Source of the DNA: Phaseolus vulgaris
Taxonomy: Eukaryota; Streptophyta; Magnoliopsida; Fabales; Fabaceae
Length of the DNA: 64,000 nt
NCBI RefSeq assembly: GCF_000499845.2
Contig: NC_023758.2
Span: forward strand, 25,579,520 to 25,643,519
Direction: 5' to 3'
The notes under the pieces were generated by a model. That model had not been told where the DNA came from. It did not search any database and saw only the letters and a program-made list of their open reading frames with translations. This document shows, piece by piece, positions 23,004 through 32,986 of this stretch (the stretch's first letter is position 1; every line of letters starts with the position of its first letter). Position numbers and translations under genes: made by a program.

Positions 23004-25308
23004 CGCCTCATGCATCATGTTCTTAGACCTTTCATTGGTAAGTTTGTTGTTGTTTACTTTGATGATATTCTCATTTATAGCTTATCTTTGAATGACCATG
23101 GGTTGCATGTTAGGCAAGTTTTAGAAACCCTTAGGAAAGAACATTTGTATGCTAATCTTGCTAAATGTATGTTTGCACTTGATCATATAGAATTCCTAGG
23201 GTTTGTTGTGAGTAGCAAAGGGGTCCATGTGGACAAAACAAAGGTGATGGCCATTCAAAATTGGCCTACACCGAAAACTTTGAATGAAGTCTGAAGTTTC
23301 CATGGACTTGCTTCTTTCTATAGAAGATTTGTACCAAACTTTGGTACCATTGCTGCACCTCTCAATGATATAGTGAAAAAGGATGTGGTTTTTCAATGGG
23401 GAGAAGCACAACAAAAAGCTTTTGAGACTTTAAAAGAAAAATTGACTAATGCTCCCATCTTAGCCCTTCCTAATTTCACTAAAACATTTGAGATTGAGTG
23501 TGATGCTTCAAGTATAGGCATTGGGGCTGTCCTCCTTCAAGAGGGCCACCCCATAGCTTATTTTAGTGAGAAATTGAAGGGAAGTCATCTCAATTATTCC
23601 ACTTATGATAAAGAATTATATGCACTTGTTAGGGCTTTGTTTACTTGGCAACACTATCTTTTTCCCAAAGAGTTTGTGATACATAGTGATCATGAATCTC
23701 TTAAGTATTTGAAAAGCCAAAACAAGCTTAACAAGAGGCATGCTAAGTGGGTGGAATTCATTGAGCAATTTCCTTATGTGATCAAACATAAGCAAGGCAA
23801 AGTAAACATTGTGGCGGATGCACTTTCTAGAATATATACTTTGCTAAATCTTTGAAGTTCTCAATATCTTGGCTTTGATCACATTAAGGAACTTTATCAT
23901 GATGACCTTGATTTTTCTCTCATCTATCAAGAGTGTCTTAAGGGAGGACACAAATATTTTTTTATACAAGATGGCTTTCTTTTTAAAGGTAAACGTCTTT
24001 GTGTGCCTCAAAGTTCTATTAGATTATATTTTGTTAGAGAAGCCCATGAGGGGGGTTTAATGGGTCACTTAGGGGTTGCTAAAACTTTGGATGTGTTGCA
24101 TGAACATTTCTTTTGGCCTCATATGCATAAACATGTTCATAGTTTGTGTGATAAATGCATAGCTTGTCGCAAAGCTAAATCTAAGATGCATCCCCATGGT
24201 TTATATTCTCCTCTTCCTATCCCTTCAATGCCTTGGGTTGACATATCTATGGATTTCATCTTAGGATTACCCAAGACATCAAAGGGAAAGGACTCCATTT
24301 TTGTGGTAGTGGATCGTTTTTCAAAGATGGCTCACTTTATTCCTTGCCACAAAGTGGATGATGCATGTCATATTGCAAACCTCTTCTTTCAAGAAGTGGT
24401 TCGCTTGCATGGGATCCCTAGATCTATTGTGTTCGATAGAGATCCCAAGTTCTTAAGTCACTTTTGGAAGACCTTGTGGGGCAAGCTTGGAACTAAACTT
24501 TTATTTTCTACCACTTGCCACCCACAAACTGATGGTCAAACCGAGGTGGTGAATAGAACTTTGGGACAACTATTGAGATGTTTCATTTCGGGGTCCTAGA
24601 GTGTGAGAGAATTTACTACCCCATGTTGAGTTTGCATATAACCGTGTAGTAAATTCTACCAGCTCACATTCTCCTTTTGAGGTTGTCTATGGGTTTAACC
24701 CCTTAACACCTCTTGATCTTCTTCCTATTCCCATTCTTGGAGATGTCTTGTGCAAAGATGGGAATGAAAAAGCTTCTTTTGTGAAAACTTTGCATAAAGA
24801 CATCAAGAAGAGAATTGAGAAGAAGGTTGGCAAGTATACTGAACTTGCCAATAAAAGGAGAAAAGCATTGTTGTTTGAGGAAGGTGATTGGGTTTGGCTT
24901 CATTTGAGGAAGGATCGTTTTCCTACTCAAAGGAAGTCCAAACTAATGCCTCGTGGGGATGGACCTTTCCAAGTCCTAAAGAGGATTAATGACAATGCTT
25001 ATGAGTTAGATATGCCTGATACATTCTTAGGTAGACATACTTTTAATATCAGTGATCTAACTCCTTTTTCTGTAGGTCTCCAGAATTCGTGGTCGAATTC
25101 TCTCCAACTCGGGGAGTATGATGGAGATCAAGCTCAAGTGGACATGGAGGCCAATCATCAAGAGCAAGAAGAGGTTGAGGCTCAAATGGAGGACGCTCAT
25201 GGAGTTCAAAGCCCACCTCAAAGGCTTACAAGGAGCATGTTCAAGGCTTTAGGAGCTAATGGACGTTTGTTTTCTCTTTTTGTAATTTCTTTGTTTGAAG
25301 GTGCTTAG
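23004..25308 (+). pseudogene. Gypsy pol, second part: RT catalytic box, RNase H, integrase, LTR-encoded tail
   Basis: It resumes right after the copia element with YFDDILIY (about 23058), then RNase H ([26 protein letters not shown]), the integrase zinc finger (about 24100), and the catalytic core with [25 protein letters not shown] and [11 protein letters not shown]. Stops occur at about 23292 and 23853, and an indel with a stop at 24597. From 24748 the frame is open again through the integrase C-terminus (KSKLMPRGDGPFQVL, FNISDLTPF) and continues into the 3' LTR to 25308. The purine-rich CTCGGGGAGTA just before 25119 is the likely polypurine tract. Confidence 0.9.
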
Positions 25309-26148
25309 AGGGAAACATAAGAAACCTCTTTTGTAAAAGCATCTTTAGGTTTTTAGATTAGGAGTCTTAGGGGGGTGTGCGTTTAGTAGGGAGGTGTAGA
25401 TGTAATAGGGAGGTGCCAAACTAAGAGAGGAAGTCACACCTTCCTCATGCTCTAGGATTGGCGCCACTTTCATGTAATTTGGGGGGGAACTTTGAATTTA
25501 ATTAGCTTTGCATTTCAGCACCTCTAGGCTATAAATTAAGGTGCTGCCTTTGTATTTTTCAGATTGGAAATTTGTATTAGTGAAACTCTACTCAATTTGA
25601 GAGAGAATTGGAGAGCTTTGTGTCTTCCTCACTTAGTCTTATCTTGAGAGTTCTTTGGTTACCTCAAGTGGCGGCATAGCACACTCATCTTGGAGTCTCC
25701 ATCCTCTAAGTGGCGTGATTATCCAACCAATCCTCCATCTTCATGAGCTTTCTCTTCTCTTTCCTTCCTTCTCTTTTTATGTTCATGTCTTAGCTTGTTT
25801 CCTTTGCTTTTCAGTTCGGTTTTCTAGTGTTCTTGTTGTTTTGCTTCGGTTCCTTTTTCTATTTGTTGTTCCTCATTGTTTCTTCTTCATTTCTAGCTTA
25901 ATTGTTCGGTGCATTTCTGTTCTTATGCATTTTGTTCGGTGCTTTTGCCTTTTCATTCAATTTGTTCGGTTCAATTTGACAATACATGGAACTTCCATAT
26001 GAGTTTGGATTTTGGTACTAGTCTTGGTGAGTTCTTGATCATAGAACCTTGATCCAATTCTATCATAAAGTGCCTATCTCATATCCAACTCAAGATGATT
26101 CCTAAGAATGTCAAGAATCATTCATATTGTGCTATTGGAATCATATCA
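25119..26148 (+). repeat. 3' LTR of the gypsy element
   Basis: 1030 bp. Differences from the 5' LTR that I can see are TTCTTTG/TTCTCTG, GAACTTT/GAATTTT, GTGTCTT/GTGCCTT, CAAGATG/CAAAATG and ATCATATCA/ATAATATCA. GTCCT follows at 26149. Confidence 0.95.
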
Positions 26149-26153
26149 GTCCT

Positions 26154-27383
26154 TATGAACATGGTTTTCATTGGACAAATTAGGTTCACCTTTTTCCTGG
26201 TTTTCTTTTTCCGCCAACACTTCTTCCAAACGGCTAACAACTTTCTCTAGCGTACCAATGACGGCCGCTTGATGATCAAGTGCACGACTCAAGGCCTCGT
26301 TTTCTTTAACAATTTCTGCAAGTTCACGTATTTTTTTCGTCTTCCCTTTTTTTCCAGAGCAGGGTTCTTTCAAGGCCTCTTTGACAACTTCTTGATGAAG
26401 CTCTTCCTTTGTCAGAGGAACCTCAACAATAACATGTACATGAACATGATAATGACTTTAAACAAACCAGCAGGAAAAATGCAACATATTATATACACCA
26501 AAAAATAATAATAAACTCACTAAGTTTTTCTGCAGAGTAGAAGCAACTCCACTATCAGGAAATTTGACATCCTTCCAAAACAAAATTTGGGGGAACTTGG
26601 CACATCTACTTTGGCCTTTCGTCTTGGCGAATAAGACATGCTCCAACGCCCACATCTACATCATTCCAAAATAAGGCCAATATAATGATGAGTATAAACA
26701 TTGATTATAATACAATGGATACATTAAGTATAAAATATGATACGGTGAATATACCTGCAACAGATAAACACAACCAACAATGCAAAAATAATTTGAATTT
26801 CCTTTGTTGGTAATCGACATCGAAGCACAACACAAACTACCAACCAAATAGTCGTAAACTACACCACCCCAATCATACCGATGAAGACACTGAATGTTAT
26901 CAATTATCTTAAACAACCCTAAAAATACCCTACCACTTCTATTTGGCAAGAGGAACTCTGACAAACCTAACAAAATGTATAACCTACAAAATTCATCGAT
27001 ACTACATTGCTTAGAACCATTGGCACGTTTGATTAGTTCATCGTAGATCATGTCAACACTGACATTTGTACTATGAAATATGGTCCTAGTCTGACAATCA
27101 ATATTGTTATTACCCAAATCAATGTTCTCTCCAGCAACCCTGAAACCCAAACTTACATACACATCTAACCGTGTAAATGGAACAAATATAGATCGTATCC
27201 AAAAACCTCCCCTCCTCTCAACCCATCTGAAACATAGCTCCCGCAACAAAGTCTTACTCATTTTCAGTGTCTTTCCCAACGACAATATCCATGCAAATGG
27301 GGTTGCTTGAATACAACTTTTTTATTCCTCCGTTATCATGGTATTCATAACCCCTAAATACTTTGTTCTACAACACCGTCGCA
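26154..27383 (-). pseudogene. DUF1985-like MULE gene, right copy, 5' part
   Basis: It reads minus from an acceptor at 27384. A stop near 27320 precedes the conserved block. Exon 27383-26755 holds ATPFAWILSLG, ELCFRWVERRGGF and FTRLDVYVSLGFRV (the DUF1985-like block, parallel to the left copy), then FCRLYILLGLSEFLLPN and YDWGGVVYDYL. Exon 26655-26521 holds FPQILFWKDVKF. Exon 26421-26154 is highly charged and probably coiled coil (KKIRELAEIVKENEALSRAL). The coding frame meets the gypsy insertion at 26153 and continues at 13701. It is clearly diverged from the left copy at 3084-5289, so not a recent duplicate. Confidence 0.78.
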
Positions 27384-27599
27384 CTGCAACCTAAATACAA
27401 ATACCAAACCAAAAACACAATGAAAATAAGTCCATAAAGAAATGCACAGATTAAATTTAGATAATTATTCAATCAAACCTGATCCTGACATTCCAATTCC
27501 TAGGCATCACTTGAAGTCTTTCTCATGTCCCACCTGTAACCAAACGACAATTCCATAATCCATACTCTATCCAATTCAACGAGTAAATCTGCTTACCTA

Positions 27600-28990
27600 T
27601 TCACAGGACCACAAACACAACCACACAAGGCACACCACAACACACCAAAGGGCCACGACCCTACCCATGGCAAGGCCATGCACTGAACGGGAAAAGTGGT
27701 TACCCAAGTTAAAAACACTAATTACCTATTCAGAGGATGAACATGTGCCACAAAATCATACTCAATCCCACTCACAATGGTAGCATGCACCAACAAACAA
27801 CCACACAAGGCACAACACAACACACTAAAGGGCCACGGCCCTACCCATGGCAAGGCCATGCACTGAACGGGAAAAGTGGTTACCCAGGTTCAAAAAAGTG
27901 GTTACCCAGGTTGCAAAAACTGGTTACCTATAAACAGCATGAACATGTGCCACTAAACCATACCCAATCCCACCTACAATGGTAGCATGCACCAACAAAA
28001 AACCACACAAGGCACAACACAACACACAAAAGGGCCACGACCCTACCCATGGCAAGGCCATACCTTGAACGGGAAAAGTGATTACCCAGGTTCAAAAAAA
28101 TGGTTACCCAGGTTGCAAAAATTGGTTACGTATAAACAACATGAACGTGTGCCACAAAACCATACCCAATCACACCCACAATGGTAGCATGCACCAACAA
28201 ACAACCACACAAGGCACAACACAACACACCAAAGGGCCACGACCCTACCCATGGCAAGGTCATGCACTGAACGGGAAAAGTGGTTACCCAGGTTCAAAAA
28301 AGTGGTTACCCAGGTTGCAAAAACTGGTTACCTATAAACAGCATGAACATGTGCCACAAAACCATACCCAATCACACCCACAATGGTAGCATGCACCAAC
28401 AAACAACCACACAAGGCACAACACAACACACCAAAGGGCCACGACCCTACCCATGGCAAGGTCATGCACTGAACGGGAAAAGTGGTTACCCAGGTTCAAA
28501 AAAGTGGTTACCCAGGTTGCAAAAACTGGTTACCTATAAACAGCATGAACATGTGCCACAAAACCATACCCAATCACACCCACAATGGTAGCATGCACCA
28601 ACAAACAACCACAAGGCACAACACAACACACCAAAGGGCCACGGCCCTACCCATGGCAAGGTCATGCACTAAACGGGAAAAGTGGTTACCCAGGTTCAAA
28701 AAAGTGGTTACCTATAAACAACATGAACATGTGCCACTAAACCATACCCAATCCCACCCACAATGGTAGCATGCACCAACAAACAACCACACAAGGCATA
28801 ACACAACACACCAAAGGGCCACGACCCTACCCATGGCAAGGTCATGCCTTGAACGGGAAAAGTGGTTACCCAGGTTCAAAAAACTGCTTACCCAGGTTCC
28901 AAAAACTGGTTACCTATAAACAGCGTGAACATGTGCCGTAAACCCTAAACCCACTCCCACCCACGATCCTATCATAGACCAACAAACAAC
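27600..28990. repeat. 202-bp tandem array, about 6.5 units
   Basis: TAGCATGCACCAACA marks units at 27781, 27983, 28185, 28387 and 28589 with an exact 202-bp step. Then comes 28767 (178 bp, one 24-bp sub-repeat lost) and a diverged unit at about 28971. Each unit contains the 24-bp direct sub-repeat AAGTGGTTACCCAGGTTCAAAA, usually twice. Open frames on both strands across the array (up to 103 codons) repeat with the unit and are not taken as genes. Confidence 0.92.
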
Positions 28991-29048
28991 CATTAATGCA
29001 CACAACAACAAATCAACAATTTATCAACGTTCGATTTCGGTTTGCGTT

Positions 29049-29646
29049 TACCTCAATGACGAAGGCCTTACGACAACAAATGTATGCTCTTACCTTCGAT
29101 TAGAGGTTTTACCGTTCTCCCTCCCTCCGCAATGTCGACGACGACGACACCTTCTACGTTTTCTTTCCTCACTCCGATGGACGTACCCTTCTTTCACCAC
29201 CGACAACTATGCCCTACTTTGGAGGATTTCGCCCCAAATTCTCCCGCTTTCAGAATAAAGAAAAAGTCTAAAATCACCATTCTACCCTCGCATAAACTAA
29301 CACTTACATTGATTTTCACTAAAAACCGCCGTATTCTTATGCAGTACCGTCTACCCTCACATAAATAAGGCTTTACATCGGTTTTGTTCAAACACCGCCG
29401 TTTTCGAGTGTAGACGTACCCTTCTTTCACCACCGACAACTATGCCCTACTTTGGAGGATTTCGCCCCAAATTCTCCCACTTTCAGAATAAAGAAAAAGT
29501 CTAAAATCACCATTCTACCCCCGCATAAACTAACACTTACATCGATTTTCACTAAAAACCGCCGTATTCTTATGCAGTACCGTCTACCCTCACATAAATA
29601 AGGCTTTACATCAGTTTTGTTCAAACACCGCCGTTTTCGAGTGTAG
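29049..29646. repeat. 233-bp tandem duplication near the right MULE end
   Basis: 29181-29413 and 29414-29646 are near-identical copies starting ACGTACCCTTCTTTCACC. Each contains ACAT(C/T)GATTTTCACTAAAAACCGCCGT and ACATC(G/A)GTTTTGTTCAAACACCGCCGT, variants of the palindromic motif of this MULE. The short frames here are duplicated with it and not convincing as genes. Confidence 0.85.
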
Positions 29647-29664
29647 ATTCATTCTCAAATATTG

Positions 29665-29755
29665 CATTTCGTAACCTTGCCACATTGACAATTCCGACCA
29701 CGTGGACAGCGTCAAAAATGTGTAATGTGCTGAGGGAGTTAATAAAACATTTTCC
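29665..29755 (-). repeat. Right terminal inverted repeat of the MULE
   Basis: The reverse complement starts GGAAAATGTTTTATTAACTC and matches the left end at TATTAAC, CCCTC, ACAC(A)TTTTGACGCTG and GTGGCAA. It ends directly at the TTTGAGTAT copy at 29756. Confidence 0.75.
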
Positions 29756-30043
29756 TTTGAGTATATGCCTTCTAGGTAATCATTTTAATCCCCTCAAGAT
29801 TTCCTTTTACATATGTCTCTTCAATTAAATGATTATTAAAATAAGTTATAAAGTCTAATAATACTATATTACATTTCAGCACAAATGCCAAACTTCTCAA
29901 CAAGTTCCATTAAATTATTTAGTAGTAACTTAGTTTCAGTACGAGCATTTCCCCCAGTTGCCAAAACAAATACATAAATTTCTGAAAAATGGGGCATTTC
30001 TTAAACCCTGTTGCCTTCAACCTATATTTCCTAGTTCCTATGA

Positions 30044-31629
30044 CTAGGCCAAGCGTAATAACTCCAGGGCTTCACCACTGTGCATCTTTTTGCTAACTCT
30101 CAGCTTCCTATAATCTTCATAAATAAAAGGCCGATACAGACGAGGGTGATCATGGTCCACCAGTTCCTCTGGGGCCTCAACATTCCTATTTCTTGGTGCC
30201 AACATAAATGTAGCAATTGAAAAACGTTTGGTGGCTTCCTTGCATTGCACACGGTGTATCAAATTGCAAAACCTTCCATTGCTCCACACCTGCATATATA
30301 TGCATACAATTGCATGCTCAAGTTTATCCATAACAGCATAACAAGCCTCAGAAATTAATCTCTGGGTGGTTTCTATTAACTTACACGAGCAATGTCTCCA
30401 AGATTCACTAGGAGGCTCCCAGGGAAAGGAGGAACTGGCAGAAATGAGGCAGAAGGGTTGAGCACTTCAAGACCACCAACATTTTCATCATCTTGAAGAA
30501 TGGTTAAGAAGCCTGAATCTGTGTGTATTTGAACTCCACTGGACCCTACTGCTTCTGGAGTGAAGTTATATTTGTTAATTCTGAACTGACATAGCCAGTC
30601 CTTGAAATCATCAACAACAACTCCTAGAGATTCAGCTATCTTTAGTCCTATCTTCACTGCCAAACCATGAATTGCTTCCCCATATCTCTCTACGATTTCC
30701 CTGTCAAAATCATCACTTCACACTTCAAAAAAAGCCAATGTAAAATTGTCCTCTCCAACGTGCCAATGGGGTCAAAATAACAATTATAAGCAGTACAAAA
30801 TATATAAAACAATGTGGCTGAGTTTTATAAATATTTGTTGAATGAAGTTTCATTACTTCAATATATTTATGACAACTTTGACTATCAAATTTATTAAGAT
30901 AACTTACAAAACCTTATATCTAAATACTACTTTTACATATTCATTCAACTGCCTCCTAAATCAATGTGGCACAGAGCTTCGTTTGTATTTTTTTTAAATT
31001 ATTTTTAATTCATATAATTTATAACCTTTAAAATATCTAATTATGAAGCTGTAAAGACCGGATTTAAATATATTTTTATATTTTATTTAAAATTCATTTT
31101 ATACAAAAAAAAATGTTTTATTCCTTTTACAGTGCTAGAAAAATAAAAAGAAAGAGAAATTATGAGATAAACATAAGGCATAATGGAAAAGATATATAGA
31201 GAAAGAAATGTAAAAAATAATTATGTAAACAAAGCTAAAGCAGTAAATAATAGAGAGAAAAAGGAGAAAAGGAGGAGAAAAGAGTAACCTGTGGTGGGGA
31301 GAAGCATGAAGTTGAGAGCAGAAATTGTGCAGAGATTGTGAAGAAGCGAAATCATAGAGGCTTAGGGCCTCGTAAAAAGGGTTAACTGCAGTTGGTGCCA
31401 TGTAACCACTGCCTGCAATGACTTCTGTGTTGCGTTTTTTGATCTCGAAAGGAAGATCAAGCAACGCTTCATTGACCTTCCTCATCTCAGCCATTAGGGT
31501 TGGTGGAATTGAGTGGTTGATGATCCTGAAACAACCCCATCTTTCACATGCCTTTCTCAGCTTCTCGCACTCCCCCTCCTCACAATCAATCTTCTCCATA
31601 TCAACCACTGGAATATTGCTCTCTTCCAT
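30044..31629 (-). CDS. DAO: 2-oxoglutarate/Fe(II) dioxygenase DAO (auxin oxidase family)
   Basis: Three exons with GT-AG junctions (31289-31629, 30385-30700, 30044-30289) give 300 aa, the normal DAO length. The N-terminal part has IPVVDMEKID and ERWGCFRIINHSIP of the DIOX_N domain. The catalytic domain carries the iron ligands His173 and Asp175 (IHTDSGFLTI) and His231 (LIHRVQ), and the 2-oxoglutarate-binding Arg241 (RFS). Also present are KYNFTPEAVG and GDIARVWSNGRF, as in DAO. DAO proteins oxidise the auxin indole-3-acetic acid to its inactive 2-oxindole form in the cytosol. The closest type is Arabidopsis DAO1/DAO2, from recall. All key residues are present, so it should be active. A fragment of a sister copy lies at 805-858. 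Confidence 0.92.
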
Positions 31630-31691
31630 TCTACTATCCCTGCTCTTCTGTTCCAGTGGAGATGGAGATCACGAGGATGAAGAGACAACAG

Positions 31692-31704
31692 GGCTATTTA
31701 TTCA
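31692..31704 (-). promoter_or_regulatory. Possible TATA box of the DAO gene
   Basis: The minus strand reads GAATAAATAGCC about 65-75 bp before the DAO start codon. That spacing fits a TATA element with a short leader. Sequence match only. Confidence 0.4.
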
Positions 31705-32986
31705 CACTTTTCTTTTAAGTATTTTGGGAACTTTTTTTTCCACCTAATCATTTTTAACTTTGACCCACTCATTTTTTAAATTTCAAAATTGTCTTTATTT
31801 ATAAAAAAAATAGAATAGTTTTTATTTTCGAAATTGAAATTCTACATATCAACTCTGAACAAATTTTAAAGAATAGTAAATAGTTTCCCTTTTTTCGCTA
31901 CATACTACTAGTAAATAATTTTGGGTTTCTGGGTAAATATAAATAAAATTATTTTTAAACTATGGAGTGAGGCAAATACTAAACATATTATTGACTAGTG
32001 GTAGATTTTAGCGTTGGAATGTGTAATTTTATTAAAAAATACCAAAATTTGATGCCTTTAAGATGAGGAAACAAATTCAACGCACGATGTTCTGTCGATG
32101 GATCCTTCGCATATGCAAAAAAGGAATTCAAAAGGAAAACACTTTTTTCTAATTGTTATACTTTTTAAACTTCAAGTAACTTTACTAAACTTATTATTCC
32201 TACTTTTCTATTATCATTATTGTTCGTACTACCCAAAAACAATTAATAGAAGTACACATTAATAAGAGATAACCGACATAATTAATTTCACATTTACATA
32301 AATACAAAATAATTTAATTAGCTTAATTGCGTATATAAAAATATATCGAATGCACAAATAAAATAAAGAACAGATAATAATTAGAATTAATATTAATAAA
32401 ATAATTACATAATCATAAATAAACATATAAACAATTGCCATAACTTTTACAAGTTTCGTTTTCAAGTAAACTCCTTTTATTCTAAGAGGTTGTGTAAAAA
32501 TATTGCAGAACTGAAAAGATAAGCCTGAAAAATGATCAAACACTACTAAAACTTGTTTTATTTTGCATCAGCTAAGGATCTATAATTTTGAAATATTTAA
32601 TCCCATAGAAGAATTCAATCTCCTAAACCATTCAATCTCAATACTGACATCCTCCTTTGCTACGAAAATTGAGTAGACTGATAAATGTCTTCAATTATAA
32701 CTTATAATCAAACTAATTTATTTTAGGCAGACATTGGAAACTGGATCTCCTTGAGAAGATTTAACCTGTTGCATAATGTAGATATTTATATGTGAACAAA
32801 TTAAAATATTAAAAATAATATATATGTACATGATTCAACTATACATTTTGCATCTCAGATAAATTAGAACCTATGAAGCCTGTGCAATCTCTGTTAATTG
32901 GGAAGTGATCACACAACATTCCAAAATCTGAAGTGCAGAAAATGGTAAATCCTGTCTATTTGTGAGTTTCTATTTGCCTAGAATTA
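31705..32986. other. AT-rich intergenic DNA between DAO and KCBP
   Basis: No coding signal is seen. The part next to 32986 contains the 3' untranslated region and polyadenylation site of KCBP. The part near 31705 contains the DAO promoter. No repeat structure stands out. Confidence 0.5.

Larger units (their letters stand above)
18292..23008 (-). mobile_element. Ty1/copia LTR retrotransposon nested in the gypsy RT
   Basis: LTRs of 181 bp (18297-18477 and 22823-23003) are flanked by CGCCT at 18292-18296 and 23004-23008. The LTRs differ at only two positions. In coding orientation the primer site TGGTATCAGAACA (22814-22826 region) follows the 5' LTR, and a purine tract TTGAGGGGGAG precedes the 3' LTR at about 18478-18488. 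Gene order gag - protease - integrase - RT - RNase H marks copia. The 4.7-kb length is normal, but frameshifts and stops break the polyprotein. Confidence 0.94.
13702..26153 (+). mobile_element. Ty3/gypsy LTR retrotransposon, complete structure, defective coding, hosts a copia element
   Basis: Two 1030-bp LTRs (13707-14736 and 25119-26148), each TGATGGAG...ATATCA, are flanked by GTCCT at 13702-13706 and 26149-26153. I counted five differences between the LTRs, so insertion is recent. Gene order protease - RT - RNase H - integrase marks Ty3/gypsy. The integrase C-terminus (PRGDGPFQVLKRINDNAYELDMP...FNISDLTPF) and a reading frame that continues about 63 codons into the 3' LTR resemble chromoviruses of the CRM type. 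I see no chromodomain. The coding region carries several stops and frameshifts plus a copia insertion at 18297-23003, so it cannot be autonomous. Confidence 0.93.
2410..29764. mobile_element. Giant Mutator-like element (MULE) with nested retrotransposons
   Basis: The outer limits are set by an exact 9-bp direct repeat, TTTGAGTAT, at 2410-2418 and 29756-29764, the duplication size typical of MULEs. Just inside, the ends (2419 inward and 29755 inward, reverse complemented) both read GG....TG.T.TATTAAC.CCCTC, and both carry TTTTGACGCTG about 40 bp further in. A FAR1-type MULE transposase lies inside. The span of 27.3 kb includes a 12.4-kb gypsy element (itself hosting a copia element) and a solo LTR. 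Without these the MULE is about 14 kb. Cargo on both strands is two DUF1985/ULP1-like genes, a B3-like gene and an HROB-like gene. Plant MULEs carrying ULP1-like sequence are known (the Kaonashi type). The single-element reading is inference from the ends. A mosaic of two elements is possible. Confidence 0.82.

Noticed and set aside
28082..28520. tRNA-like internal promoter boxes (GGTTC...)
   Set aside because: GGTTCAAAAAA resembles a B box, but no matching A box, cloverleaf or terminator was found.
27737..28769. Overlapping frames of 66-103 codons on the plus strand, and one on the minus strand
   Set aside because: They repeat with the 202-bp array and exist only because the unit lacks stops in some frames. 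No domain, no start context.
27600..28990. CRISPR-like array
   Set aside because: Regular repeats without unique spacers, in a eukaryotic transposon. It is a tandem satellite.
29084..29624. Frames of 65-95 codons on both strands
   Set aside because: They lie in the 233-bp tandem duplication and are near-copies of each other. No recognisable protein.
30785..32550. Possible further exons or a small gene around DAO
   Set aside because: Exon phases close perfectly with three exons. The remaining frames are AT-rich and without domains.
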